From positions 1-43,955 of IMG/VR virus record IMGVR_UViG_3300046001_004360: a stretch of DNA of 43,955 bases, one strand, 5' to 3'. Shown piece after piece: positions 29,326 through 36,660 of the stretch; position 1 is the stretch's first letter; every line of letters begins with the position of its first letter. The DNA is from a virus. The notes under the pieces are model-generated. The model searched no databases. It worked only from the letters and a program-made list of their open reading frames with translations, and had not been told where the DNA came from. The position numbers and the translations under genes were made by a program.

Positions 29326-31341
29326 ATGCTGATATTCGACATCGAGACCGACGGGTTCGTGGACCAGATGACGGTCATCCACTGTCTCCACATCAAGGAC
29401 AAGGCCACCGGCAGGCGGATGCGGTTCTCGTCAGGCGTCTACGCCGACGGGACCCCCGCTCGCCGGGATGGCACCATTGAGGAGGGCATCGCCCTGCTCG
29501 AAGCCGCTGACGACATCGTCGGCCACAACATCCTCGGCTTCGACAACCGGGCCATCCGCAAGCTCTGGCCCAGCTTCAAGCCTCGCGGGACCCTGCACGA
29601 CACCCTCGTCTACGCCCGGCTCATCTGGACGAACATGATGGACATCGACGTGAAGGCCATGAAGGAGCGCCGCCGCTCCGCTGGCTTCACGCCGAAGATG
29701 ATGGGGACCCACTCGCTCGAAGCGTGGGGCCACCGACTCAACGTGTTCAAGGGCGACTACTCCATCGCCCGCAAGGCTGAGGCCCTCGTCCTCGGCCTCG
29801 ACGAAGAACAGACCCACGCCTACGTCTGGGGCTCCTTCAACAAGGAGATGGACGACTACTGCGAGCAGGACAACGAGGGCTGCGAAGCCCTCCTCGACCT
29901 GATCCTGTCCAAGGAATACTCCCCCGAGGCCCTGCGCCTTGAGATGGACACCGCCGAGATCATCGCGGCGCAGGAGGCCACGGGCTTCCTGTTCAACGAC
30001 AAGGCCGCCATGGCCCTCGTCGCTGAGCTGAGCGGCATCCGCGCGGGACTTGAGGACGACCTGCGGACCACCTTCGCCCCTTGGTATGAGCCCAAGCTCT
30101 ACAAGGGCGAGAACGTTGTCCTCAACCCGAAGGTCAACAACAAGTCCCTTGGCTACGTCCCCGGCCAGCCCCTCACCAAGATCGAGCTGACGGTCTTCAA
30201 CCCCGGCTCCCGGCACCACATCGCCAACCGGATGAAGGCCCTGTTCGGCTGGGTCCCCACCGAGATGACGCCCTCGGGTGAACCGAAGGTCGATGAGGAC
30301 ACCCTGAGTGGCCTCGTCTACCCAGAGGCCAAGCTGCTGGTCCGGTACCTCACCGTTCAGAAGCGCCTCGGCCAGATCGCTGAGGGCAAGGCGGCGTGGC
30401 TGAAACACCAGAAGCCCGACGGCCGCATCTATGGCCGCGTGAACCCGAACGGGACGCGCACCGGGCGGATGAGCCACTTCTCCCCTAATCTGGCTCAGGT
30501 TCCTAAGGTCGGCTCCCTATGGGGCGAGGAGTGCCGCTCGTTCTTCCGCGTCCCGGACGGCTACCGCCTCGTCGGCTGCGATGCCGAGGGTCTGGAGCTA
30601 CGCACCTTGGCCCACTACATGGCGAGGTTCGACCACGGCGCTTATGGCCGAGCGGTCGACAGCGGCGACAAGGCCCTCGGCACCGACGTCCACACCATCA
30701 ACATGAAGGTGATCGGCCTTAACAGCCGGGACAGCGCCAAGACGTGGATTTACGGATACCTGTATGGCGCAGGCAACCCCAAGCTCGGGTCGGTGATGTA
30801 CGATGACATGGACGAGGCCGCCAAGGCAGCGTTCAACGTCCGCATCCAACGGGCCGAAGCCAAGGCCCGCGCCTCCGGTCAGGACCCATCCGACGTCCGC
30901 ATCCACGCCCTACGCCGCCTCGGCCTCGCCGCAAGGAACAGGATCGAGACGGGCCTCCCCGCGCTCGGCAGCCTACAAGAGGTCGTGAGAGAGAAGGCCC
31001 GGCGTGGCTTCCTCAAGGGCATCGACGGGCGCACCCTCTATAACTACAGCGCCCACGCAGCCCTCAATACACTCCTTCAAGGCTGTGGGGCCATCGTGAT
31101 GAAGAAGGCGCTTGTCCTCTGCAAGCAGTCGTTCGACTCCATCGGGTGGACTCACGGCGTCGAGTACAGCTTCGTCGCCAACGTACACGACGAATGGCAG
31201 ATCGAAGTCATGGCCGAACACGCCGAGACATCTGGAATACTGTCCGCCGCCGCCATCCGCGACGCCGGTCTCCACTTCAACCTCATGTGCCCCCTCGCTG
31301 GGGCCTATCAGGTCGGCCTCAACTGGGCCGCCTCCCACTAG
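29326..31341 (+). CDS. Family A DNA polymerase with 3'-5' exonuclease, gp5-like (671 aa)
   Basis: Exonuclease motifs: LIFDIETDGF (Asp5, Glu7 as in T7), VGHNILGFDN and YCEQDNEGCEAL. Polymerase motif A is GCDAEGLELRTLAHYMARFD, motif B RDSAKTWIYGYLYGAGNPKLG (with the catalytic Lys and Tyr), motif C VANVHDEWQIEV. All active-site acids are in place, so both activities should work. T7 gp5 is 704 aa and uses host thioredoxin for processivity; I did not identify the thioredoxin-binding loop with confidence. Lies downstream of the primase-helicase as in T7. Confidence 0.97.
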   Translation: MLIFDIETDGFVDQMTVIHCLHIKDKATGRRMRFSSGVYADGTPARRDGTIEEGIALLEAADDIVGHNILGFDNRAIRKLWPSFKPRGTLHDTLVYARLIWTNMMDIDVKAMKERRRSAGFTPKMMGTHSLEAWGHRLNVFKGDYSIARKAEALVLGLDEEQTHAYVWGSFNKEMDDYCEQDNEGCEALLDLILSKEYSPEALRLEMDTAEIIAAQEATGFLFNDKAAMALVAELSGIRAGLEDDLRTTFAPWYEPKLYKGENVVLNPKVNNKSLGYVPGQPLTKIELTVFNPGSRHHIANRMKALFGWVPTEMTPSGEPKVDEDTLSGLVYPEAKLLVRYLTVQKRLGQIAEGKAAWLKHQKPDGRIYGRVNPNGTRTGRMSHFSPNLAQVPKVGSLWGEECRSFFRVPDGYRLVGCDAEGLELRTLAHYMARFDHGAYGRAVDSGDKALGTDVHTINMKVIGLNSRDSAKTWIYGYLYGAGNPKLGSVMYDDMDEAAKAAFNVRIQRAEAKARASGQDPSDVRIHALRRLGLAARNRIETGLPALGSLQEVVREKARRGFLKGIDGRTLYNYSAHAALNTLLQGCGAIVMKKALVLCKQSFDSIGWTHGVEYSFVANVHDEWQIEVMAEHAETSGILSAAAIRDAGLHFNLMCPLAGAYQVGLNWAASH

Positions 31342-31346
31342 GTAAT

Positions 31347-31362
31347 CTACACCATATGCCAG
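31347..31362 (+). promoter_or_regulatory. Putative phage promoter overlapping the HNH gene start
   Basis: Core CACCATA at 31350-31356, context ATCTACACCATATGCCAG. The last core base is the A of the HNH ATG, so a transcript starting after the core could not translate the HNH gene from that codon. It is the last clear intergenic element before the structural genes. Confidence 0.55.
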
Positions 31363-31904
31363 AAACACCCGCAATATCGGGGGCGACGAAGGTCTGTACG
31401 ACGTGTGGGGGGGCCAAGCCCCTTCACGACTACACACGGCAGAGCGGAAACGCCGATGGCCTCAGCTACGTCTGTCGCCCGTGCAGGTCCTCCGTAGCGC
31501 GTGACTACCGCCGCACCCACGGCACCCGGATAAACGCCCGACGACGCGATCTGCACCGGGCCGACCCCCGTACTAAAATGCTCAACTCCGCAGCGGAACG
31601 GGCTCGGCGTCTGGGTCTCCCCTTCGACCTCGTTAAGGTCGACATCGAAATCCCTGACGTCTGCCCAGCCCTCGGCATCCCGCTCCTCGTCGGGGGTCAG
31701 GGCGTACCGGATGACAACTCCCCCTCACTCGACCGCCTAGTCCCCTCACTGGGCTACGTGCGGGACAACGTGGTGGTCGTCTCTGTCCGTGCCAACCGCA
31801 TCAAGAACGACAGCACCATCGAGGAGCTGGAAGCGGTTGCGTCCTTCTTCGCCCGCCACATCGCCCCCGCCCCCTCCCCCCGCAAACGCAGGAACCCAGC
31901 ATGA
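31356..31904 (+). CDS. HNH-type homing endonuclease-like protein (182 aa)
   Basis: N-terminal zinc ribbon: CTTCGGAKPLHDY and CRPCRSS (two C-x-x-C). The C-terminal part has the HNH-like pattern CPALGIPL ... DNSPSLDRLVPSLGYVRDNVVVVSVRANRIKND, typical of free-standing phage HNH/endonuclease VII-like nucleases. It probably nicks DNA to promote its own spread or aids recombination. T7 also has an HNH gene (5.3) right after the polymerase gene. The start codon lies within a promoter core, so translation probably relies on read-through mRNA from upstream. Stop overlaps the next ATG. Confidence 0.82.
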   Translation: MPETPAISGATKVCTTCGGAKPLHDYTRQSGNADGLSYVCRPCRSSVARDYRRTHGTRINARRRDLHRADPRTKMLNSAAERARRLGLPFDLVKVDIEIPDVCPALGIPLLVGGQGVPDDNSPSLDRLVPSLGYVRDNVVVVSVRANRIKNDSTIEELEAVASFFARHIAPAPSPRKRRNPA

Positions 31905-32128
31905 CCCAGCCTGACCTGTTCCACGACGCCGTCCTGCTCTGCGGGCGGCTCGAAGGGGACTTCATCCACGACCGCATCAACGGCCGCATCTTCAAGGACA
32001 CCCTGACCACCGGGAACCACCCGTTCCCCGACGGATCGGTGATCCGCACCTCCCCCGCCGTCTCCTTCATCGACGGCATCCTGCTCACCAAGAGCGGTAC
32101 TCGATACCGCGTGGAGATCGACCAATGA
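31901..32128 (+). CDS. Small protein (75 aa), unknown
   Basis: ATG overlaps the HNH stop (ATGA). Product MTQPDLFHDAVLLCGRLEGD ... SPAVSFIDGILLTKSGTRYRV looks beta-rich and resembles small phage proteins of unknown role. Overlaps the next gene. Confidence 0.6.
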   Translation: MTQPDLFHDAVLLCGRLEGDFIHDRINGRIFKDTLTTGNHPFPDGSVIRTSPAVSFIDGILLTKSGTRYRVEIDQ

Positions 32129-32304
32129 AGCTCCCCTTCCTCCACTTCTACGCTGGCCGAGCATGGCACCGCCGTGAGGGCTACGTGGTCGGCTTCGCCG
32201 CCGTCCCGCGCCCCGACTGTCCCTTGGGCGATGTCGCCTATCGGTTCTCGGTGAACCTCTGGTTCTGCCTGCCCGCGCTCCGCATCACTGTGGTCCGCAA
32301 GTGA
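32125..32304 (+). CDS. Small aromatic protein (59 aa), unknown
   Basis: ATG overlaps the previous stop (ATGA). Product MKLPFLHFYAGRAWHRREGY ... VAYRFSVNLWFCLPALRITV is rich in aromatic residues and probably beta. Stop overlaps the next GTG (GTGA). Confidence 0.55.
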   Translation: MKLPFLHFYAGRAWHRREGYVVGFAAVPRPDCPLGDVAYRFSVNLWFCLPALRITVVRK

Positions 32305-32537
32305 AGCTCCCGTCATGGGCGCTCGACCTCGTCACCACCCGTGACGGCGTCTCGTGGGACCCCATCCGCGTCGGCGTGATCCTCGCCGGGGCGACCCTCA
32401 TCTTCCTCTCCGGCTGGGATGTCATCGTCAACAAGCAGGTCTTCAACGCCCTGACCTTCGGGTCCGGCGTCGGCTCCCTACTGGCTGGTGCTGGCATCGG
32501 CGTCGGTGCCAAACGCAAGGACGAACCCGAAGCATGA
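32301..32537 (+). CDS. Holin candidate upstream of the spanins (78 aa)
   Basis: GTG start in a GTGA overlap. Two predicted membrane helices (VGVILAGATLIFLSGW and LTFGSGVGSLLAGAGIGVGA) joined by a short polar loop, a polar N-terminus and a charged C-terminus (KRKDEPEA): the layout of a class II holin. It is directly followed by Rz- and Rz1-like genes, supporting a lysis role. A second holin candidate is at 9620; one of them may be an antiholin or have another role. Confidence 0.65.
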   Translation: MKLPSWALDLVTTRDGVSWDPIRVGVILAGATLIFLSGWDVIVNKQVFNALTFGSGVGSLLAGAGIGVGAKRKDEPEA

Positions 32538-32893
32538 ACAAGCTGTTCGACTACCTCATCGTCCGCCCTGTGCAGGCGATCCTCGCCGTGCTGGCGGTCC
32601 TGTTCGGCGGCCTCTACATCGACGCCCGGCTGGCCCTCGCCACCATGGAGACCCGAGCCATTACGGCTGAGGCCAAGGTGTCCCGCCAGTCGGACGCCGC
32701 CCTCGCCGTCGCGGCCCAAGCCGCCATCCGCGCCGACGCCGCCGCCAAGGCCCAAGCCGCTGCCTTCGAGTATGGCAGGGCCGACCGCGCCGCCGCCGCC
32801 GTCTACCTCACCCTCCCCACCCCACCGACTGAGCTGCAATGCGCCGCCGCCTCGGCGCTGGTGGATGCCGCCGTCGCGGAGAACGCCCGATGA
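32534..32893 (+). CDS. Inner-membrane spanin, Rz-like (119 aa)
   Basis: ATG overlaps the holin gene. Near the N-terminus a membrane anchor (VQAILAVLAVLFGGLYI), then an Ala-rich periplasmic helix likely to be a coiled coil (METRAITAEAKVSRQSDAAL and following). This is the i-spanin layout. The next gene encodes a lipoprotein that fits the o-spanin partner. In T7 the spanins (18.5/18.7) lie beside the terminase, so the pair has moved here. Confidence 0.72.
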   Translation: MNKLFDYLIVRPVQAILAVLAVLFGGLYIDARLALATMETRAITAEAKVSRQSDAALAVAAQAAIRADAAAKAQAAAFEYGRADRAAAAVYLTLPTPPTELQCAAASALVDAAVAENAR

Positions 32894-33162
32894 GACGCGC
32901 CTTTACCTACTGCCGCAACGCCCTCATCGGGCTGGTCCTGATGGTCTCCCTCGCCCTAGGCGGGTGTGCCTCGACAGCCCCGGTCTACATCCCGACCCCG
33001 GTGCCCTGCGTCGTGGTCCTCCCGGCCACGCCGGACTTCCCCTTCGACAAGCTCGCCGCCGGGGCGGACATCCACACCCAGACCAAGACCCTGCTGGCCG
33101 ACCGGCGCGTCCGTATCGACGACCGCCGCCAGCTCGTGGCCGCTGCGGGGTCCTGCTCGTGA
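32890..33162 (+). CDS. Outer-membrane spanin lipoprotein, Rz1-like (90 aa)
   Basis: ATG overlaps the Rz-like stop. Signal peptide with lipobox: basic MRRAFTYCR, hydrophobic LIGLVLMVSLA, then LGGC with the Cys at residue 26 as the acylation site. The mature part starts with a Pro-containing segment (APVYIPTPVP), as usual for o-spanins. It would bridge to the i-spanin and fuse the membranes at lysis. Confidence 0.75.
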   Translation: MRRAFTYCRNALIGLVLMVSLALGGCASTAPVYIPTPVPCVVVLPATPDFPFDKLAAGADIHTQTKTLLADRRVRIDDRRQLVAAAGSCS

Positions 33163-33344
33163 GGGTCATCCTGTACGCCCGGCCTGAGTGGCTCACGTCA
33201 GCGGCCTCGGTCGCCCGCACCGCCTCTGAGCGGACCACGTGGCCTGACGACAACCTCGTCCTCTACGAGAAGGGGGACCAGCAGTTCGCCGTCAAGCGCA
33301 ACCCAGCCAGCCTCACCGTGCGTCACATGGGGGACAGCTTTTGA
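33159..33344 (+). CDS. Small protein (61 aa), unknown, GTG start
   Basis: GTG in a GTGA overlap with the Rz1-like stop. Product MRVILYARPEWLTSAASVAR ... ends VKRNPASLTVRHMGDSF. No motif. The stop overlaps the exonuclease start (TTGA). Confidence 0.55.
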   Translation: MRVILYARPEWLTSAASVARTASERTTWPDDNLVLYEKGDQQFAVKRNPASLTVRHMGDSF

Positions 33345-34165
33345 TTACCCGCCTCCTGATCGACGCCGACCTCATGGCCTATATGGCCGCCGCAGGAAAC
33401 CAGCGGGACTACGACTGGGGCGACGGGGTGACCTCCACCGTCTCCGACCTTGAACCCGCCAAGGAGCGCCTCCGCTCCCAGATCGACGAGTGGATGGCGG
33501 CCTGCAAGGCTGACTGCTTCACCATCTGCCTGTCGGACGACTTCAACAACTTCCGCAAGGGGATCGACCCGACCTACAAGTCCAACCGTGGGACCACCGA
33601 GAGGCCTGAGCTGCTCTACGTCCTCAAGGACTGGCTGGCCGCCGCGTTCCCCTTCGACCGCCGCCACTACCTTGAGGCCGACGACGTCATGGGCATCCTC
33701 TCCACGGAGCCTCACGACGAGAAGCGGATCATCGTCTCGCAAGACAAGGATATGATAACGATCCCGGGCTGGCTCTACCGTCCCTTCGACGAGAAGCCGA
33801 TCCTGCGTCTGGTCTCCGTCGAGGAGGCCGAGCGGTTCCACCTGTACCAGACAGTGACCGGCGATATGGTCGACTTCTACCCGGGCTGCCCCGGCGCTGG
33901 CCCCATGGCCGCCGCCCGTGCCCTTGACGATCTGGAGGGCGTGGTCTCCCACGTCCACACGTTCACCCGAGGTCCCCGCAAGGGACTTGAGGAGACCCGC
34001 TGGGGACCGAAGGTCTACCCCACCCAGTGGCAGGCCATCGTCTCTCTCTACGAGAAGGCCGGGCTGACGGAGGCCCACGCCATTGTGCAGGGCCGACTGG
34101 CCCGCATCCTCCGTAACGAGGACTTCGACGGGTCCCGCGCGATCCTGTGGAACCCGCCAGTCTAA
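33341..34165 (+). CDS. 5'-3' exonuclease, gp6-like, FEN family (274 aa), TTG start
   Basis: TTG preceded by GGGGGACAGCTT. Acidic active-site motifs of the flap endonuclease family: LIDADLMAYM, NNFRKGIDPTYKSNR, EADDVMGIL, IIVSQDKDM and the helix-3-turn-helix-like TGDMVDFYPGCPGAGPMAA. In T7, gp6 removes RNA primers and degrades host DNA to nucleotides. T7 gp6 is 300 aa. Last gene before the structural block; two hairpins follow. Confidence 0.9.
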   Translation: MITRLLIDADLMAYMAAAGNQRDYDWGDGVTSTVSDLEPAKERLRSQIDEWMAACKADCFTICLSDDFNNFRKGIDPTYKSNRGTTERPELLYVLKDWLAAAFPFDRRHYLEADDVMGILSTEPHDEKRIIVSQDKDMITIPGWLYRPFDEKPILRLVSVEEAERFHLYQTVTGDMVDFYPGCPGAGPMAAARALDDLEGVVSHVHTFTRGPRKGLEETRWGPKVYPTQWQAIVSLYEKAGLTEAHAIVQGRLARILRNEDFDGSRAILWNPPV

Positions 34166-34212
34166 ACGCTTCCCCCTCCACTCAATACACCCAGAGATTG
34201 AGGACCACCCTT

Positions 34213-34228
34213 GGAGCCGAAAGGCTCC
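34213..34228 (+). terminator. 6-bp hairpin with GAAA tetraloop after the exonuclease gene
   Basis: GGAGCC (34213-34218) and GGCTCC (34223-34228) around GAAA. Followed by AGTGTCCTGTTCTCTCCC; TCCTGTTCTCTC also occurs at 12211-12222. CTGTT downstream of the stem recalls the T7 polymerase class II pause word ATCTGTT, so this may be a phage-polymerase signal. Confidence 0.5.
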
Positions 34229-34249
34229 AGTGTCCTGTTCTCTCCCTTG

Positions 34250-34291
34250 AAGGCCCTCCTCGGTTTCGACCGTCGGGGGCCTTTCTCGTTT
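34250..34291 (+). terminator. Compound terminator before the structural genes
   Basis: AAGGCCC (34250-34256) pairs with GGGCCTT (34277-34283), with an inner CGGT-TTCG-ACCG stem (34261-34272), followed by TCTCGTTT. It separates DNA metabolism from morphogenesis genes. Confidence 0.72.
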
Positions 34292-34304
34292 CCGAAGGAG
34301 CCTT

Positions 34305-34484
34305 ATGGCCGCCCGCATCCTACCCGAGACGGCGACCGGCTTCCTAGCCGAGCTGAACGTCCGCTTCCCCGAGCCCCGCCCGACATCCGGCCAGTCCCAC
34401 GAGGACTACATCTGGCAGTCGGCGCAGAGGGCCGTCTATCTCCAAATGAACGACGCATACGTTCAAGCCCGAAAGCGTGGCTGA
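34305..34484 (+). CDS. Small protein upstream of the portal (59 aa), unknown
   Basis: ATG six bases after GAAGGAG. Product MAARILPETATGFLAELNVR ... SHEDYIWQSAQRAVYLQMN ... ARKRG, helical. Genes of this size occur before the portal in many T7-like phages. No known function. Confidence 0.65.
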   Translation: MAARILPETATGFLAELNVRFPEPRPTSGQSHEDYIWQSAQRAVYLQMNDAYVQARKRG

Positions 34485-34486
34485 CC

Positions 34487-34822
34487 ATGTGCCTTGTAAA
34501 GACCGCCAAGCCGGTGGCCCCCACCGCAGGCCTTGAGAAGGAAGTGCAGGTTCTGCGCAACCCCTTCCTCGACGGCCTCGACCCACTGGTGCAGGCCAAA
34601 CGCACCGGGATGTCCTCGCTCCGCGTGGACCGTGCCCGAGCTGGCACACCGACCCTCCCGGGCCGCATCGTTCGCCCCGTCGTGGGTGGCCCCGGCCCAT
34701 CCCCCTCCACTCCGTCGCCCGGCTACACGCCCTCGCCCTCCACCGGAGGCAGGACCCTCCCGGCCCTCAGCGGCAACGGCTACGGCCGCATCACACGTAC
34801 ACCCCAAGCACAGGTCAACTAA
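34487..34822 (+). CDS. Virion-associated protein in the gp7.3 position (111 aa)
   Basis: ATG two bases after the previous stop. N-terminal MCLVKTAKPVAP, central RNPFLDGLDPLVQAKRTGMSSLRVDR, then a Pro/Ser/Thr-rich low-complexity tail (SPSTPSPGYTPSPSTGG). T7 gp7.3, a small tail-assembly/host-range protein, also has a basic region, an SLxVxR segment and low complexity and lies just before the portal gene. The match is weak and mostly positional. Confidence 0.55.
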   Translation: MCLVKTAKPVAPTAGLEKEVQVLRNPFLDGLDPLVQAKRTGMSSLRVDRARAGTPTLPGRIVRPVVGGPGPSPSTPSPGYTPSPSTGGRTLPALSGNGYGRITRTPQAQVN

Positions 34823-34825
34823 CCC

Positions 34826-36373
34826 ATGGCGACCACCCAAGCTCAGGGTGAGTCGGGGACTATCGGCAAGGCTGCGGAGCGTTTCACGCTCGGCACGCCC
34901 AACCGCCAGACGGTCCTAGAACGGGCACGTAAGGCCTCCTCGCTCACCATACCCGGCATGATCCCGATTGACGGGCAGAACGAACACTCGACGTTCAGCC
35001 AGCCCTATCAATCCCTCGGCTCACGCTGCGTCTCCCACCTTTCGTCGGCCCTGCTGCTGGCCCTGTTCCCGCCCAACCTCCCGTTCTTCCGCCTGAGTGT
35101 GGACGAGCTGACCATTCAAGGTCTCGGTGAGGGTGTTGGCGAGGTCGAGGGCAAGCTCGCCGTGCTGGCCCGCGTCGTCTACTCCCTCATGGAGAACGCC
35201 TCGCTCCGTCCGGCCATGATCGAGGTGATCCGTCACCTCATCGTCGCGGGCAACGTCCTCCTGTTCACCCCCGAGGGTCTCCCGGCCCGTCTGTTCCGCC
35301 TCGACCAATACGTGGTCCGGCGCGACCAGTTCGGCAGAGCCACCGAGATGGTGGTCAAGGAGAAGATTGCCGCCGCCCACCTCGACGAAGCCACCCGCGC
35401 CCTCGTCGGGATCACGGACCTCCTCTCCGACGAGGAGCTGGACGTGTTCACGATCATCGAGCGCATCGGTGAGAACATGGTCTGGCGTCAGGAGATCAAG
35501 GGCCTCACGATCCCCGAGAGTGAAGGCACGGCCCCGGTCGACGCCTCGCCGTGGATCGCCCTCCGCTGGCTCAACGTGCCCGGCTCCGACTACGGCCGCT
35601 CCCACGTCACCGAGTACATCGGGGACTTCATCTCCCTCGAAGACCTCTACAAGTCGATGGTGCAGTTCGCCGCCGAGGCGTCCCGCATCCTCCGCGTCGT
35701 CGATCCCAACTCCGGGATGGACGTTGAGGAGCTGGCCGCCGCCGAGAGTGGCGACTACATCACCGGCTACGGCGACAAGATCGTCACGCTCCAACTCGAC
35801 AAGAACCAAGACTGGTCCGTTATGGCCGCCTTGGCTGACCGCATCGAGCAGCGCCTGTCCGCAGCCTTCCTCCTCCGCGCCGGTATGACCCGGGACGCTG
35901 AGCGGGTCACCGCTGAGGAAGTCCGCCTCGTCGCCCAAGAGCTAGAGAACGTCCTCGGGGGGACCTACACGATCCTCTCGGCTGAGCTGCAACTGCCGCT
36001 CGTCCGTCGCTTCCTCCACATTGGCGTCCGCCTCCAGCGGGTGCCCGAGCTTCCGTCGACCGTCTCCCCGACCGTCGTCACCGGCTTCGACGCCCTCGGC
36101 CGTGCCCACGGCGTGAACCGCATCCGCGCGTTCATCGCCGACCTTCGCATGGCCCTCGGTGAGCCCGCCGCCAACGCCCTCATCAACGGACCCGAGATGG
36201 CTCGCCGCCTCGGTGACGGACACGGCGTCGACGGCCTCGAAACCCTCATCAAGTCGGCTGACCAACAAGCAGCCGAAGCCCAGTCCGCCCAAGCTGAACA
36301 GGCCATGGGCGCTGCTGTTCCCCACATCGCCAAAGCCGCAGGAGAAGCGGCCCTCCAACAGGAACCTGAATGA
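34826..36373 (+). CDS. Portal / head-tail connector, gp8-like (515 aa)
   Basis: Dodecameric ring through which DNA enters and leaves the capsid. Recognised by the T7-type N-terminus (PYQSLGSRCVSHLSSALLLALFPPNLPFFRL), the FRLDQYVVRRDQFGRA segment, and ALADRIEQRLSAAFLLRAG then DAERVTAEEVRLVAQELENVLGG, all typical of podoviral connectors. T7 gp8 is 536 aa. C-terminus Gln/Ala-rich. A CACCATA word at 34945 inside the gene may be chance. Confidence 0.93.
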   Translation: MATTQAQGESGTIGKAAERFTLGTPNRQTVLERARKASSLTIPGMIPIDGQNEHSTFSQPYQSLGSRCVSHLSSALLLALFPPNLPFFRLSVDELTIQGLGEGVGEVEGKLAVLARVVYSLMENASLRPAMIEVIRHLIVAGNVLLFTPEGLPARLFRLDQYVVRRDQFGRATEMVVKEKIAAAHLDEATRALVGITDLLSDEELDVFTIIERIGENMVWRQEIKGLTIPESEGTAPVDASPWIALRWLNVPGSDYGRSHVTEYIGDFISLEDLYKSMVQFAAEASRILRVVDPNSGMDVEELAAAESGDYITGYGDKIVTLQLDKNQDWSVMAALADRIEQRLSAAFLLRAGMTRDAERVTAEEVRLVAQELENVLGGTYTILSAELQLPLVRRFLHIGVRLQRVPELPSTVSPTVVTGFDALGRAHGVNRIRAFIADLRMALGEPAANALINGPEMARRLGDGHGVDGLETLIKSADQQAAEAQSAQAEQAMGAAVPHIAKAAGEAALQQEPE

Positions 36374-36660
36374 CCCAACCCATCCGCCCGTCGGCACCCG
36401 CCGCCAAGCCCGTCGCTCCCATCGCCGCCGTGGCCCCGCCCATCGTGGCCGCCCCGGTCGCCGCTGACGTCTCCTCGATTGAGGTCACGACCGGCATCCT
36501 GATCGAGAGCAACGACGTCGTCGGAGCCGCCGCCCCGGCCACGCTGGACAGCGTCGTCTCGAAGCACCCCGTCGGCATCCAAGTCGAGACCTTCCTCGGT
36601 CTCCAGCCGAACGTGGCGTGGGTCGATCCCAACGCCGTCGTCCCCGCTGAGGCACAATAA
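36370..36660 (+). CDS. Small protein between portal and scaffold (96 aa), unknown
   Basis: ATG overlaps the portal stop. Pro/Ala-rich N-terminus (SAPAAKPVAPIAAVAPPIVA), then a more structured part (SIEVTTGILIESNDVV, VETFLGLQPNVAWVDP). Not in T7; possibly a capsid-associated or decoration protein. No motif. Confidence 0.6.
   Translation: MTQPIRPSAPAAKPVAPIAAVAPPIVAAPVAADVSSIEVTTGILIESNDVVGAAAPATLDSVVSKHPVGIQVETFLGLQPNVAWVDPNAVVPAEAQ

Noticed and set aside
34945-34951. CACCATA inside the portal gene
   Set aside because: Coding context and no nearby start; kept only as an uncertain possibility for late transcription.
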